Positions 1 to 10,591 of a DNA stretch of 64,000 nucleotides are shown here, one piece after another (within the stretch, counting starts at the first letter, position 1; every line of letters begins with the position of its first letter). A program made the position numbers and the translations under genes. The notes beneath the pieces are model-generated. The model had not been told where the DNA came from. It saw only the letters and a list, made by a program, of their open reading frames with translations, and ran no database searches. This DNA is from Ascaphus truei (taxonomy: Eukaryota > Chordata > Amphibia > Anura > Ascaphidae), in the NCBI GenBank assembly GCA_036426205.1, contig CM071567.1, forward strand, positions 288,971,187 to 289,035,186. The letters run 5' to 3'.

Positions 1-235
1 AAGGGAAGGGTGAGGATCAATTACATTAGTATTCAGTTCCTGCTAAACCTTGCATCTGCCCTGGTAAGGGTGGATATCATATTGACAGAAGGGAGATATA
101 TGTGATGTACTACCTGCTGATGATATCATGAACCAATAAACCTGTTCAGTTATACCATTCCTGGCACTCCTGAAGTGAACTCATTACTACAAGTTCCTGT
201 GGGGGTGAATCCCTGCCTCTGACTGGGCCCTTACA
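1..235 (+). mobile_element. 3' part of an LTR with following primer-binding site
   Basis: The window opens inside what looks like an LTR. An AATAAA signal lies at about 136-141 and the block ends in TTACA at 231-235. It is followed directly by GGTGGAGGCGCTGC, a close match to the primer-binding sequence TGGAGGCGCTGC found next to the LTRs of elements A, B and C later in the window, where it lies on the opposite strand. This suggests a plus-strand member of the same LTR family. No coding region follows, so only an end is present. The reading rests on the short shared motif. Confidence 0.4.
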
Positions 236-755
236 GGTGGAGGCGCTGCACCATTATACTCCAAGCTCCCTATAGGTGGAAGTTCAGTCCCAGATTTACC
301 AACAGGTGAGCACCAATAACACCTGCTAACCATATGTATCCTGCCATAGGGGTGTTACAAGTATATATAAAAAAATTGACATTCTGCAAAGTTATACAAT
401 GTTATGAGAAATATACTGGACTCTATCTAATGATGGAACAACATCTGCCTTTAAAAAATAAAGACAGTGTATAGCTACAGTATGTAGCGTTCCTATTCCA
501 ACAGAACTTTTCATGTAACAATTAAGAGAGTTCACACAAAATATGCACAGTGTGCTGCTCACATGCTTAATAAAGAAATTGTGCATTCTTCTTTGAGATT
601 CAATTTTGACATTGCTTACCTGATTCTCTCTATAGGATTACAAAAACAACACTATTTCCTATATGATTTATAAATTCTTCAGTGTAATTAATGTAAGGAA
701 GCTCTGAATACTCTTCAATAAATTGAGGAATTAACAAGTTCAATCAGTCCCTTGG
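236..755. other. no gene seen
   Basis: AT-rich stretch with no convincing coding signal. It may be the remaining interior of the LTR element to its left or leader sequence of the Penelope fragment to its right. Confidence 0.3.
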
Positions 756-1121
756 ATGCCTCGTCACCTGGCATTGATACCATCTCAGTCATTGCCTTCT
801 CCTCTCCAATTGGATGATGATTTATCACAGTTGGATAACTCTGAATCTCAAATGTTAAGTATACAGAATACAACAAATTCAAATAATTTGAGATCTGAGG
901 TTGTGAACATACAACATTCCCCATTTACTCCCAAATCTATTTACTTTCCCTATCATTCGAAAGGGGGGGTTGTAGATACCTACTATACGATGGTCCTCAG
1001 GGACTTTGAATCCATGTGTCAGAATAGTACCACAATTCATCAAATAAATTTACAAAAAAATGAGTTGTCAGATTTCAAAGAATTGGGTGGAATGGGACAA
1101 TTCAATTCCCATTACCAATAA
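756..1121 (+). pseudogene. Penelope-like retroelement fragment (upstream of and start of RT)
   Basis: A 121-codon open frame. Its C-terminal half, about residues 57-90, reads PFTPKSIYFPYHSKGG, then VVDTYYTMVLRDFE. This matches the layout upstream of the reverse transcriptase in Penelope-like elements, where a PKS-FFP-KG block is followed by a D-F/Y block and RDL. The minus-strand copy at 34,610-35,516 carries the parallel YHSKGNHLDVFYY block, which supports the call from inside the window. Only about a tenth of a normal Penelope ORF remains, and the RT catalytic region is absent. The R1 repeat starts shortly downstream. Family assignment is by pattern recognition, not alignment. Confidence 0.5.
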
Positions 1122-1167
1122 TGATTTAGGGTCTTTGTTATGTTTTTCCATGTAGTGACTAGATAGA

Positions 1168-2115
1168 CTTTGGGCCTCATGCAGTGAAGTCCGATATAAA
1201 TACCAGTGAGAGCAATATTTCCAAACATGGCAAGTTCCCAGCGCCGAGGTGGCCTGCCCTCTGAAAGTCTTGCCGGAAATAAAAATATTTTAACATTGAA
1301 ATGTCATTACTTGTGTATTGTAACATGGGGGTCTCCAGAGCAGAACCGCATTTTAAGTCCGGGGACCCCCCGATTCCCAAGATACAGTCCCCATTATGGG
1401 GTGCCGGTATCTTCTATTCATTGAAATGTCCCGATCACGTGCCGCAAGACATTTACATGCATAGGAGATACCGGCACCTCATAACGGGGCCTGTATCTCT
1501 AAAAGTGTGGGTCCCCAGACTTTAATCCAATGTGGTTCAGTTCCGGAGACCCCCTGCTACAATACACAAGTAATAACATTTAAACTTAAAAATATTTTGT
1601 AAGCACCAATACACAACCCACCCACTGTCCCCGTGGGTCCCTGCATGCCCCAACATGGGCCATGGGTGGTCACTGCAGGTGTCTGGGGGCCCTCAGTGGT
1701 CCATGTGGGTCCCCTGGTTCTTCCCCGCAGGTGTCCCCCGTGAGTCCTCAGGTGGTACCCGTGGGCATCCGGGGGTCCTCGAGTGGTACCCGTGGGTGTC
1801 GAGGGGTCATCGGGTGGTCCCTGTGGGTCCCCGCAGGCCTGAGGTACAATTCCTGTATTTAAAAAAATTAAAACATGGCCTACATTTCAATAAATACACA
1901 CCGCCCCACACACCACAACACATACAGACAGTAATGGGCAAAATAACTATTATCCAGATATGGATAATAGATTATTTGCCCATTATTTATCACAACATTA
2001 GCCAGGCAGCATAAATAAAGTAAATAAAACCGTTCTACTTACCTCTGGCAATGCGAAGGTCACCCTCGGCAGCTTATTGCATGGTCATGTCCTCTGATGT
2101 CAGCAAGAATACATA
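1168..2115. repeat. compound repeat R1, copy a, left part
   Basis: Starts with GGGCCTCATGCAGTGAAG, a terminal motif seen again at 31,451, near 34,560 (reverse), near 9,860 (reverse) and near 48,750 (reverse). Inside are a palindromic block around GATACCGGCACCTCATAACG (1,467; again at 34,286), a GTGGGTCCC-type minisatellite and a block around CAGTAATGGGCAAA (again near 33,070). FB copy 2 interrupts the repeat at a TA; the other part resumes at 7,116. The matching uninterrupted sequence in copy c around 33,180-33,300 serves as an empty-site reference. Confidence 0.55.
1655..1850. repeat. GC-rich minisatellite (GTGGGTCCC-type)
   Basis: Imperfect tandem units built on ggtgtc/cctcaggtggt/cccgtgggt. 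Related arrays lie at 8,180-8,470 (reverse orientation) and 33,700-34,010, each within R1 copies. The long open frames across it are products of composition and repetition. Confidence 0.6.
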
Positions 2116-2730
2116 CAGCTGCGCCAGCCTTTTTTTTTAAAGCAGTGTATGCCGGGTCGCTCTGAAAACTGCGACCAGCTACGCTCTGTATTCGAACCGT
2201 TTAGAAATGTAACCTTTTTTTGATCGGTGCGCTATCGTACGCTGAAATTTGCATTTTAGTGTTGTCTGCAATACCATCAAGAAACTCAAGTGATCGATCG
2301 CGAGCTGTTGTCTTAAAAGTCTAATAGCAATTCAACCTCCAGCCATACATTTCTATATACTGTTCATACTGCATACAGTAGTATGAGGCTCCTTAGCCAT
2401 ACACATAAAAAATATGAGGGCACATACTGTACTGTATACAGGATACTAAAGGGAAAAGAAGTACAGTATTCCAAAAATATAACGTTGCGTATTCTTCCGA
2501 ATATAAAATATTTATATTTATATAGCGGATTATCCCGCTCATGCGGATACTGTATGCGTGTCAACACATTTGTACATTTATTATTTATTAATCAATACTT
2601 TTGTTAGGCTTGCTCTTCTTTTCATACTGGTTTTATTTTATGCGTATGTGTGTATGTCTCATTGGAACCTTGTTGAAACGCATAGGCGTGTAATCACATT
2701 TCTGCACATTAAACAATATGGTCATCTGTT

Positions 2731-3830
2731 GAAAATATTTATTTGAACTAATAATCCATCATACAGCGCTCTCCCCTTGCCCCCGCACACACAAAAGGCT
2801 AAAGTATTTCTACTTCTTATCTACACCTCTCCCACACCATTCATTTGTAATGTGTGGATTTCTGGCTTTAATCTTCCCGAGCGTGTTCTCACATTTCTGC
2901 GCATGCGTGTATGTCTCATTGGAACCTTGTTGATTATTTAGGCGCATGCGTGAATGACTTCTCATTCAATTTGAATTTCAAGTCTGAAGTATTTTTTTAT
3001 TATTGGTTCTCGACATGTGCCTGCATAACAATTATTGATATTCTCAGAATCAATCACTACTGTAGCTTTTTAATTAGTCATGTCATGTGCATTCTTTATG
3101 AAGTGGGTGGCATACTGTGATTTTTATTTGGGGGTGTGGGGATCAAAACATTATGATGACCTATTGAAAATATTTATTTGAACTAATAATCCATCATACA
3201 GTGCTCTCCCCCCAACCCCCACACAAGGCTAAAGTGTTTCTACTTCTTATCGACATCTCTCCCAAACTATTCATTTGTAATGGGTGGCTTTCTGACTTTA
3301 ATCTTTCCGAGCGTGTTCTCACATTTCTGCGCATGCGTGTATGTTTCATTGGAACCTTGTTGATTATTTAGGTGCATGCGTGTATGACTTCTCATTCAAT
3401 TTGAATTTCAAGTCTGAAATTTTTTATTTTTTTTGGTTCTCGACATGTGCCTGCATAACAATTATTGATATTCTCAGAATCAATCACTACTGTAGCTTTT
3501 TAATTCTACACTAAACATGTACTGTGCATACTTTATTAGGTGGGTAGCATACTGTGATTTTTATTTGGGGGTGTGGGCATCAAAACATTATGATAACCTG
3601 TTGAAAATATTTCTTTGAACTAATAATCCATCATACAGCGCTCTCCCCACCCCCCGCATACACACAAGGCTAAAGTGTTTCTATTACTTATCAACACCTC
3701 TCCTAAACCATTCATTTGTAATGGGTGGCTTTCTGGCTTAAATCTTCCTTAGCGTGTTCTCATATTTCTGCGCATGCGTGTATGTCTCAATGGAACCTTG
3801 TTGAAACACATATTTCTACTTCTTATCGAC
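2731..3830. repeat. ~437-bp tandem repeat, about 2.5 units
   Basis: The phrase GAAAATATTTATTTGAAC recurs with small changes at 2,731, 3,166 and 3,603, a spacing of 435-437 bp. Each unit contains GCGCATGCGTGTATG followed by TCTCATTGGAACCTTGTTG. Single diverged copies of that phrase lie near 4,770 and 5,490 (reverse), and a GCGCATGCG core recurs in FB copy 1, so it is element sequence that was locally amplified. Confidence 0.8.
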
Positions 3831-4104
3831 ACCTCTCCCAAACCATTCATTTGTATTTATGTGTATTGGTGAGAATGACTCCTCTATCCACCCCCCAACC
3901 CCGAAGACATTCATTAAAATCTTTGAGGCTTTGTTTACGGTAACGCATGTGCACGTGTGATAATCCCTTCTCAAATGACTCATCAAAGCACATACTGTAC
4001 TGGTACCAAAAGCATTTCAAGTTTAAGGGCCTTACAACGTGAATAGAAATGTTTATCCACACATTCCCAAAATTAATATGTTAATCTGAAAAGCCCTTCT
4101 TGGC

Positions 4105-4290
4105 AACTAGTGTAGTACTTGTATGATGAGGGTGCCATGACAACCCCGTTAAGACCACGACAGGAGATGTCAACCCCGATAAGGTAACTTCGACAGGAGG
4201 AAAGCATCCTCCCAGACCACCTACCCTTGCCCTCTGACAGAAGCACACCCGCTCCCAGAAGCACACCCGCTCCCATAAGCATTGAAACTC
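4105..4290 (+). pseudogene. remnant of the FB BEN-like gene (copy 2)
   Basis: This stretch matches the linker part of the BEN-like gene of copy 1 (reverse complement of about 12,800-12,960). Both contain ACATGACAACCCCG or CCATGACAACCCCG, then AAGACCACG, then GAGGAAAGC, then AAGCACACCCGCTCCCAGAAG. The C-terminal BEN-like region is missing and the linker is partly duplicated, so it cannot encode the protein. Its orientation relative to the forkhead pseudogene (convergent, about 2.4 kb apart) is the same as in copy 1, which shows that the gene pair moved as a unit. Confidence 0.65.
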
Positions 4291-5744
4291 AATAAATGGC
4301 ATTTTGAGGCACACAAGGGCTCGAACATTGAAGGACAGAGTGGTGGGGATCGACTTCGCAGTTTGATTGTTCGTCTGTTCAAAAGTGATCAAAAAATGTT
4401 TTTACTCCCAAAAAAAAAAAAAAAAAAAATTTTAAATTGTTTAATTGTGTCACCTTTTATGAGAAAATGCAGTGTTTCAAAAACATACAGTCAGTAATGG
4501 TTGGTTAAAATCAGTCAGTCCCTCAAGAAGGCTACAAGAATTAGAGGGGGAGGGGAGTTAATAAGCGGGTTCATCACCGTTGTCTTGTTAGTAAGACTTT
4601 GTATGCGAGGCGTTTGGGGGTGGGGGTGGGGTGGGAACTGCTACTGTCGAAGTGTGTGCAGGAGTTAGTACTACACAGTAAGTGCTTAAGGACTTTTCAT
4701 GAATGGCTCGGGGGGATGTGTGGTGTCTCTTTTTCACATACATGCACACGCATACTATATGAGTTTCAACAAGGTTCCATGAGACATACAGTATACTGTA
4801 TGCATGCGCATTAAATCAAAACAGTATTAAAACAATACATATACAATACATATACTTTACAATAAATACATACTGTATAGAATAAAAGATTATACATTTT
4901 TATTTTTGGGGTTTCTTATACAGTACATAAGTATTGAATATGAAAACAGCAGCATAGTGTTTAAGGTTTTCAATAAAGCTGACAGTTAGTCTATCCTAAT
5001 CAATAAAAATTGCACTGTCACTAAATTGTTGCCTCCAGTACTTGTATTTTTAAATCAGATTCATCAATGCGCAAGCAACGTTTTAAAAAACGACATTATC
5101 AATCCATTTGCCGTTCTCCGCTTGATGACAAAGTTTCTGAGGAAAAATAAAATTATTACTGGTACCGTACTATATATTATATGTTTCCGTTATTGCTGTT
5201 CTGTTGTTCAAAATTTATAACAGAATGTTTTAACTCCCAAAAAATAAATAAAAGTAGAATATTTTTTGAATTGTTTCATTGTTGCATTCTGAAACCTTTT
5301 ATAAAAATTTCAGTGTCTCAAAAACATACAGTAAGTACTGTATAACATTTCACATAATGGTTAGTTAAAATCAATCAGTTCCCTCATGAAGGCCACAATA
5401 ATTTTCTTGGGGGAGGGGGCGTCTTTTGTTCACATACACGCATGCGCCTAAATGGGATGACATGCATATGCGTTTCAAGCAGATTCCAATGAGACATACA
5501 GTACACGCATGCGCCTAGCTGTCCAGCAATTGTTCAGTATCTACTGTAGAAGTTGCTCAGCCAATCATATTGCTGGACTACATTTTCTAGAATTGTGAAT
5601 CAAATAATAGAACTAAATAACAATAAGCAAAGCGATTGATTACAGGAGAACGGACCGATCTGCAGTAACTAATCGCTTGTCTGTGTGCATAATGTATTGA
5701 TATTTAAAAAAAAGAATAAAATACGGCAGCTTGAACGGCAGGTT

Positions 5745-6715
5745 TTTATCTTCATTATACTGTAGACTTTGCCAATCGGTTGGCGCTGAGCCACTGCCAG
5801 TCCCGTATTCTTGATTATATACGTAGTTGACAGGTGACAGCGTGCCTGCTACACCTGTAGTTGACAGCTGATGAAGCTGGAAATCTTTTTGGTACATGCA
5901 AGCTTGCTGGTATCTCTACGTGAAATATTGCTCAGGCTGCAGATATCCTGGCAGGGGGACAGATAGCAAGGGTTGTCGGTCACCAGGTTTTCACTAATGG
6001 TCGGGCCATTATTGTAAGATGGTGCTGGTGCTGGCAGCACTGGCGGCGCTGTTCCATTGCTGGCCTGGGACTGACGAATCTTAGTTGGTTTTACCATGAC
6101 CTTTCGCCTTTTGAAGTCTCCATGATCAAAGATACTGGAAAACTCTGGCAACACACACAATACCCTCCTCTAACTCTGTGTGCAGGAGCAATACAAGAAA
6201 AACACGGATAGATACATACTGTCGCGGCCGAGTTTATTCTAACCTTTACCCGGTCTCGGCCGCGACAGATACCGGGCACGCGCCGAGGTGTCCCGTGCGC
6301 GCACCGGAGCCTCGGAGGATCGGTCCTCAGATCGGGGCTTTCCCCTCCCCTCTCCGGGTCCGCCAGGTCTCCCAGGTCCCCCAGAGCCCACCACCGCCAT
6401 CCCCCACATCGCGCGCACGCTCCCGATGAAGCGTGACTGCGCATCGATGACGCGCGGCACGCCGATTGAAAAAAACGAGCAAGCCGCGAAACCTCCCGGC
6501 TTGCGGCTCGAGCCAAGTGCAAATAAAGTGTGCCGCCTCTGTAGATTTTTCCTTATTGCACGCTTCCACACACGAGCATCTGGTGAACATTTGTAAAAAT
6601 CATAATTTGAGATAAAATTTTGATAAATTTGACCTACTGTGGCTATCTGCTGCATTAATTGTGGACCATATTAAATAAGCGTACGTTATGTCAGGCTTTT
6701 AGCACGTGGACAGCG
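5745..6715 (-). pseudogene. forkhead-like gene, FB copy 2, broken
   Basis: Reading on the minus strand, fragments line up with the intact gene at 10,592-11,188: YAYLIWSTINAAD, then ATVGQIYQNFISNYDFY, VWKRAIRKNL, GGYC, KRRKVMVKPTKIRQ and a tail ending TGSGSAPTDWQSL. The order and spacing of the forkhead domain are kept, including the Trp and Ile-Arg of the recognition helix. The frame is broken early, just after the INAAD block, and again by the GC-rich MITE at 6,219-6,541. That MITE sits between RKNL and the block matching CSDPCF of copy 1, with TA on both sides. Copy 2 has N where copy 1 has R in the IRK(N/R)L helix. Not functional as it stands, but an independent witness to the gene. Confidence 0.75.
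6219..6541. mobile_element. GC-rich MITE M1 with FB-type ends
   Basis: The ends CTGTCGCGGCCGAGTTTATT and (reversed) CAGAGGCGGCACACTTTATT form an inverted repeat. TA lies on both sides (6,217-6,218; 6,542-6,543). Removing it restores alignment of the forkhead remnant to copy 1. The 323-bp interior is CpG-rich, unlike the AT-rich host. Ends resemble those of FB and of MITEs M2 and M3. Open frames inside are compositional. Confidence 0.8.
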
Positions 6716-7115
6716 GCGGTTTACTCATTGCAGGACAGGAGAAATACAGTAAAGTTATGTAAAAAATACACTGTGCATTGAGTTTTTATTATGAAACGCC
6801 TAAATTGATACAGTATTGTAACTTCTTCATGGACCACTGTGGTTTTTTTAAAACACCTGCAAGTCGATACATTACTGTAGCACATTAGAATTAATTACAA
6901 TTCATGAATATCTGCCACCTGTCGGATCCGCAAAAAATTGCCCCCAATTAAATCCAAACCATTATAATTAAACAGATCAACCGCGGATCAACCGCAGCTG
7001 CTGGGCGGTGCAAATGCGGCATGAATGCGGGGATACCCAATCTATTGTGCGTGGTATTCAGAAGATGCAACCGCTACGCACCTGAGAAGTTTTAAAATAA
7101 AGGCTGGCGCAGCAG

Positions 7116-8667
7116 TAATAAATGCAATCAGTCCCCTAGTCCCTTAATCATGTTGCGGTTAATAACCGCTATAGTAATTAAGAGCTTAACCCACCTGGCT
7201 CCGCTACCCACCTGGGAGGCCTAACCACATACCCTGGATCCACTATACCCACCCTGCACCCATTGAGTGGTATAGTGGTACATTTTACTCATATAATAAT
7301 ATGGACATGATAAACCACTATAGCACTCAATGGTCACCTAATCAAAATACATGAATGCACAAAAGACACACTAATAAATCATTCCAAAACACCTAAACAC
7401 CACAATTCAATAAATTAAAACACTAGCCAACTAATGCGTTTAATATAAGCACCAACCAACACAACAAGGAATTAATTGTACCATTAACCAACTAAGCAAT
7501 TAATGACTAAAACAACTCAGCTAAACAACAAGGAATTAATTCAAGCATTAACCAACAAAGCAATTAATTAATAAAACAACTTGGCACCACAACAATTAAA
7601 AGCATTACCCAGCACCAGACATTATTAATTTAAAAAAGAAAATCAATCGCCAAAAAATTGAAATTAATGTAGCAAAATGAGAATTATATCCACATACAGT
7701 AATAAACACACATAGAAAAAATCACAAGCAATACAAAGCAAGCAATTAAAAACAAATTATTGACTTATTAATGCATTGATCTGTCCCCTAAAGTGGCACA
7801 GATTAATACATTATCAGTCAATGTGTAATGAATGAATAATGCAAAGGCCTGAAACTGTATCCGATGCCATCCGCCATGAAGATCCAGATCAAGTACCCCA
7901 ATTCTTCTTTCTTATCTCTTTAACTCGCTTCTTCTATCTTCTTCTGTAATTATTTTTTCATTTTCTATATCTTCTTTCTTCATCTGTCAATCTAAAAACC
8001 CAATGGTAGATCCACAACACAATGTTGTCTCGTCAGCATCTTGGGCTCAAATGAGGCATCACGGCCTTAAATATGGCTTTTGGGCGCATTTGGGCGGGAA
8101 ATGGTTCAACAGCCATCTGATTAGCTGTTAAAACCAAGTGCCCTTTTTTTTTTTTAAATGACATAATTTAAAGGGAATGAAACCAGTACCACCTGAGGAG
8201 CCACAGGGGACACATGCGGGGGAAAACCCACAGGGACCACCCGAGGGCCCACCAGAAAGCGTGTGAACCACCCGAGGATCCCAGACCCCCGTGGGAACCA
8301 CTCGAGGGCCTCCAGACACCCATGGGGATGACCCAGGGACCACCGGGGATCCACGGGGACCACCTGGAGGCCCAGGGAGCCTAGGGAGACCACCCGGAGG
8401 CACAAGACACCCATGGGTATCACCCAGGGTGCAAGTGGGACCTGCAGACACCCGTCAGGACCACCAGGAAACCCGCCGGCCTGCGGTATTAAAGGTATGT
8501 GGAAAAAAATAAATCATTGTTTTACAATATGTGGGGGCACACGGGGTGGGTTGTGTATAGGTGTTTATTAGATATTGTAATGGTTTATTGGGGGCCTTGG
8601 AGGTGGGTAGTGGGCCTGTTGTGTGTGCATGTATTTTTTTGTATTGTGGGTAGCGGTGGTGGGTGAA
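7116..8667. repeat. compound repeat R1, copy a, continuation
   Basis: Resumes immediately after FB copy 2 with ATAAATGCAATCAGTCCCCT, then CCCTTAATCATG and GGTTAATAACCGC, matching R1 copy c at about 33,260-33,320. An A-rich, low-complexity stretch (7,300-7,780) follows. The inverse-oriented GGGACCACC minisatellite is at 8,180-8,470. A hammerhead-like retroposon has inserted at 8,694. No gene seen. Confidence 0.5.
8180..8470. repeat. GC-rich minisatellite (GGGACCACC-type)
   Basis: Imperfect repeats of gggaccacc, cgagg and gaccaccggg; the reverse-strand equivalent of the array at 1,655-1,850. Open frames on both strands are repeat artefacts. Confidence 0.6.
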
Positions 8668-8693
8668 GAGGGTATTAATTAGCCTCAAGGATG

Positions 8694-9180
8694 TTGTGTG
8701 TATGGGATATAATCCCAGTCTTCAGGGCTCAGCTGTTCATGGTGTACATTTAAGTAAACCTATGATCACAGTTTGTCCAGTCACTTGAGCATATATTGAG
8801 CTGTATGAGACTTATATGGTATATAGGCAAGCAGGTGTACAGGTAATACTGGAGGAGTTACACAGAACTCTATATATACCATAAAGACACTGTCTAAATC
8901 CCCAGTAAGCCAAAGTACATACCTTGTAATAAACAGTTCTGTTTGGAAGTCTCAGTAGAACAGCTGCTCAGACTCAGGATAATTGCGTGCATCACGCCAG
9001 TAACATGATAGAGCGGTGGGTGGTCCCGTGGGATCCGACGGCGGAGCACTGCAACTGTGAACAAGGGGAGCAACAAACCAGTTATAGTTTAAAATTGATT
9101 TATTTGGTGGTCATAGGGAGTACAAACGAACACTCTGACGCGTTTCAGGACTCCCGTCCCTTTATCAAAGAGAGGGTGAC
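8694..9180 (-). mobile_element. hammerhead-like retroposon (locus i) with a 26-bp target duplication
   Basis: The 487-bp insert is flanked by an identical 26-bp direct repeat at 8,668-8,693 and 9,181-9,206, beginning GAGGGTATTAATTAG. The duplication is too long for a cut-and-paste transposon and points to target-primed reverse transcription. The hammerhead-like module is at the right edge, so on the minus strand it forms the 5' end of the insert. No protein is encoded. Confidence 0.65.
9131..9174 (-). ncRNA. hammerhead-like RNA module (locus i)
   Basis: On the minus strand: CTCTTTGATAA, a hairpin AGGGAC-GGGA-GTCCT, GAAA, CGCGTC, then AGAG. CTCT and AGAG can pair as an open stem I. The CTGANGA box is degenerate (TTGATAA), so self-cleavage is doubtful. 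Downstream lies CAAATAAATC, a tail shared in kind with the other loci. Confidence 0.35.
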
Positions 9181-9206
9181 GAGGGTATTAATTAGCCTCA
9201 AGGATG

Positions 9207-9870
9207 GGTGTTTAGGTCTACCAGGGGCATAGCGGGAGGGATTAACTCCTTTATTACCTTAGCGGAATTAACCTCTAAGATAATGGAGGGGTTAAGACCA
9301 CCTGCTACCCCCCCCCCCCCCACCGCAAGGCCTAAAAACCCACCAAGGGCCAAATACCACCGTCACCCACCCCTGCTACCCACAATAAGCCTGGCACGGG
9401 TGGTTAACACCTTCATCGCCTTAGCGGTTAGCCGCTAAGTTAATGAAGTGGGCTGACAATGCATTTTTCATGCATCGGATTCATGCCGGGGGGCTGCTGT
9501 GGTGATATTAATGGGTATCATCTCTGGAGACCCCTCCAGGCATCAATCCAATGCAGGAAACATGCATTTTCTATTTTCTATGTGCTCATCGCAGCTTCTC
9601 CCCACCTTATTGCCAACTTTTTGTGGCGGGACGATTTGGAGAGGAAATCACAATTATAGAATAGGCTTACAGTATAGAATTGAGCGTGTTTTAAAAACTG
9701 AAGATCAGTGCCGAAAAGTGGATTATCTCTGTGCGTCAGCCGTTTTTTTTCCCGGGAAAAAAACTGCGATTTTTGCTCTTATCGCCAGCTTATCTGGGCT
9801 TACTGAATCACAGTAGGCTGTTTTGGCGAGAAGCTGGCGAGAAGGGGCTTATCGCTGCTTACAACATGAG
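9207..9870. repeat. R1-related repeat sequence, right end
   Basis: Contains taccttagcgg-type blocks and the motif around GGGTATCATCTCTGGAGACC, which resembles R1 copy b around 31,810-31,870. It ends near GCTTACAACATGAGGC, an inverted form of the R1 terminal motif. No gene seen. Confidence 0.4.
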
Positions 9871-9884
9871 GCTCTCTGTGTTTC

Positions 9885-10168
9885 TTTGTTTGCATTAAGT
9901 TACAGCCATGTCTTGGTGCTTTAAAGCACAATGGGTGGTGTGTGGGGTAATGTTGTACAAAGTTAGCTAAAAGGGACAAGGGGGCTTTCAGTATAAGGGG
10001 GTTAGTTTTTGTCTTTGGTAACTACTACTAATATTGTAGTGCCAGTAATTCACAGTATACTGTAGTATCCAATGTTTATTTATCATCCAACTAAGACAGG
10101 GTCGCTAAGAGCCGAGGCCTTCCAATGTGGCTGCAGTGCATGGGAGTGAGTGGGAAAAGACTGAAGTA
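9885..10168. repeat. ~390-bp tandem repeat H, left part interrupted by FB copy 1
   Basis: The TTTCTTTGTTTGCATTAAG ... GGCTGCAGTG ... GGGAAAAGACTG sequence is repeated at about 20,728-21,020 and begins again near 21,118, a spacing of about 390 bp. The left copy breaks at 10,168 and its missing end resumes at 20,588 (GTCAGT ... TTACAGTA). Confidence 0.6.
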
Positions 10169-10591
10169 AGAACTGCTGCGGCGCATCTTATTCTAACACA
10201 TCGCCGGTTTTTCCCTGGCTTTTTCCTGGAATGCGACGCACTTCACCGGGAGCATGCCGCATTCATTTTGCGTTCTCAGCCACGGGTCGTGCGCGGGTCA
10301 TGCGTGGTTGACGCGCGGTTGATGCGTTTATTGAGAATGGTTCGGATTTAATAGGTTGCAATTTTTCGCGTGTCCGCCAGATGGCAGATATTCATGGATT
10401 GTAATGCGCATGCGCTTCAGTAATGTGTCGACTTGCAGGTGTTTCGTTTAAAAAAGATACCACAGTGTGCTATCGTAAATTGGCCTTGAGACTGAAGTAA
10501 GAGTTTGCAAAAATGTATCAATTTAGACTTTTCATATTAAATAAAGACAAAGACCAGTTTCTGTTACAGTATTCTCCAGAGAGCCGTCGCC

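Larger units (their letters stand above)
2116..7115 (-). mobile_element. FB transposon copy 2, 5.0-kb non-autonomous relative of copy 1
   Basis: The left end CAGCTGCGCCAGCCTTT and the reverse-complemented right end CTGCTGCGCCAGCCTTT match almost perfectly and continue into a T-rich stretch. Both are flanked by TA (2,114-2,115 and 7,116-7,117), as expected for Tc1/mariner-type insertion. Removing the element rejoins repeat R1 as in its copy c near 33,250. Inside, in inverted order relative to copy 1, are a forkhead pseudogene (-), a short BEN-gene remnant (+) and the shared terminal region (about 2,250-2,330 matches 20,390-20,470 reversed). No transposase is present. Nested inside are a 437-bp tandem repeat and a GC-rich MITE. 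Confidence 0.85.

Noticed and set aside
1655..2014. Gly/Pro/Trp-rich frames at 1,655-2,014, 8,128-8,451 and 33,682-34,023
   Set aside because: Minisatellite translation.
6239..6655. 138-codon and overlapping Arg/Pro-rich frames
   Set aside because: They cross the GC-rich MITE M1; only the first ~45 codons of the longest minus frame are genuine forkhead remnant, the rest is MITE.
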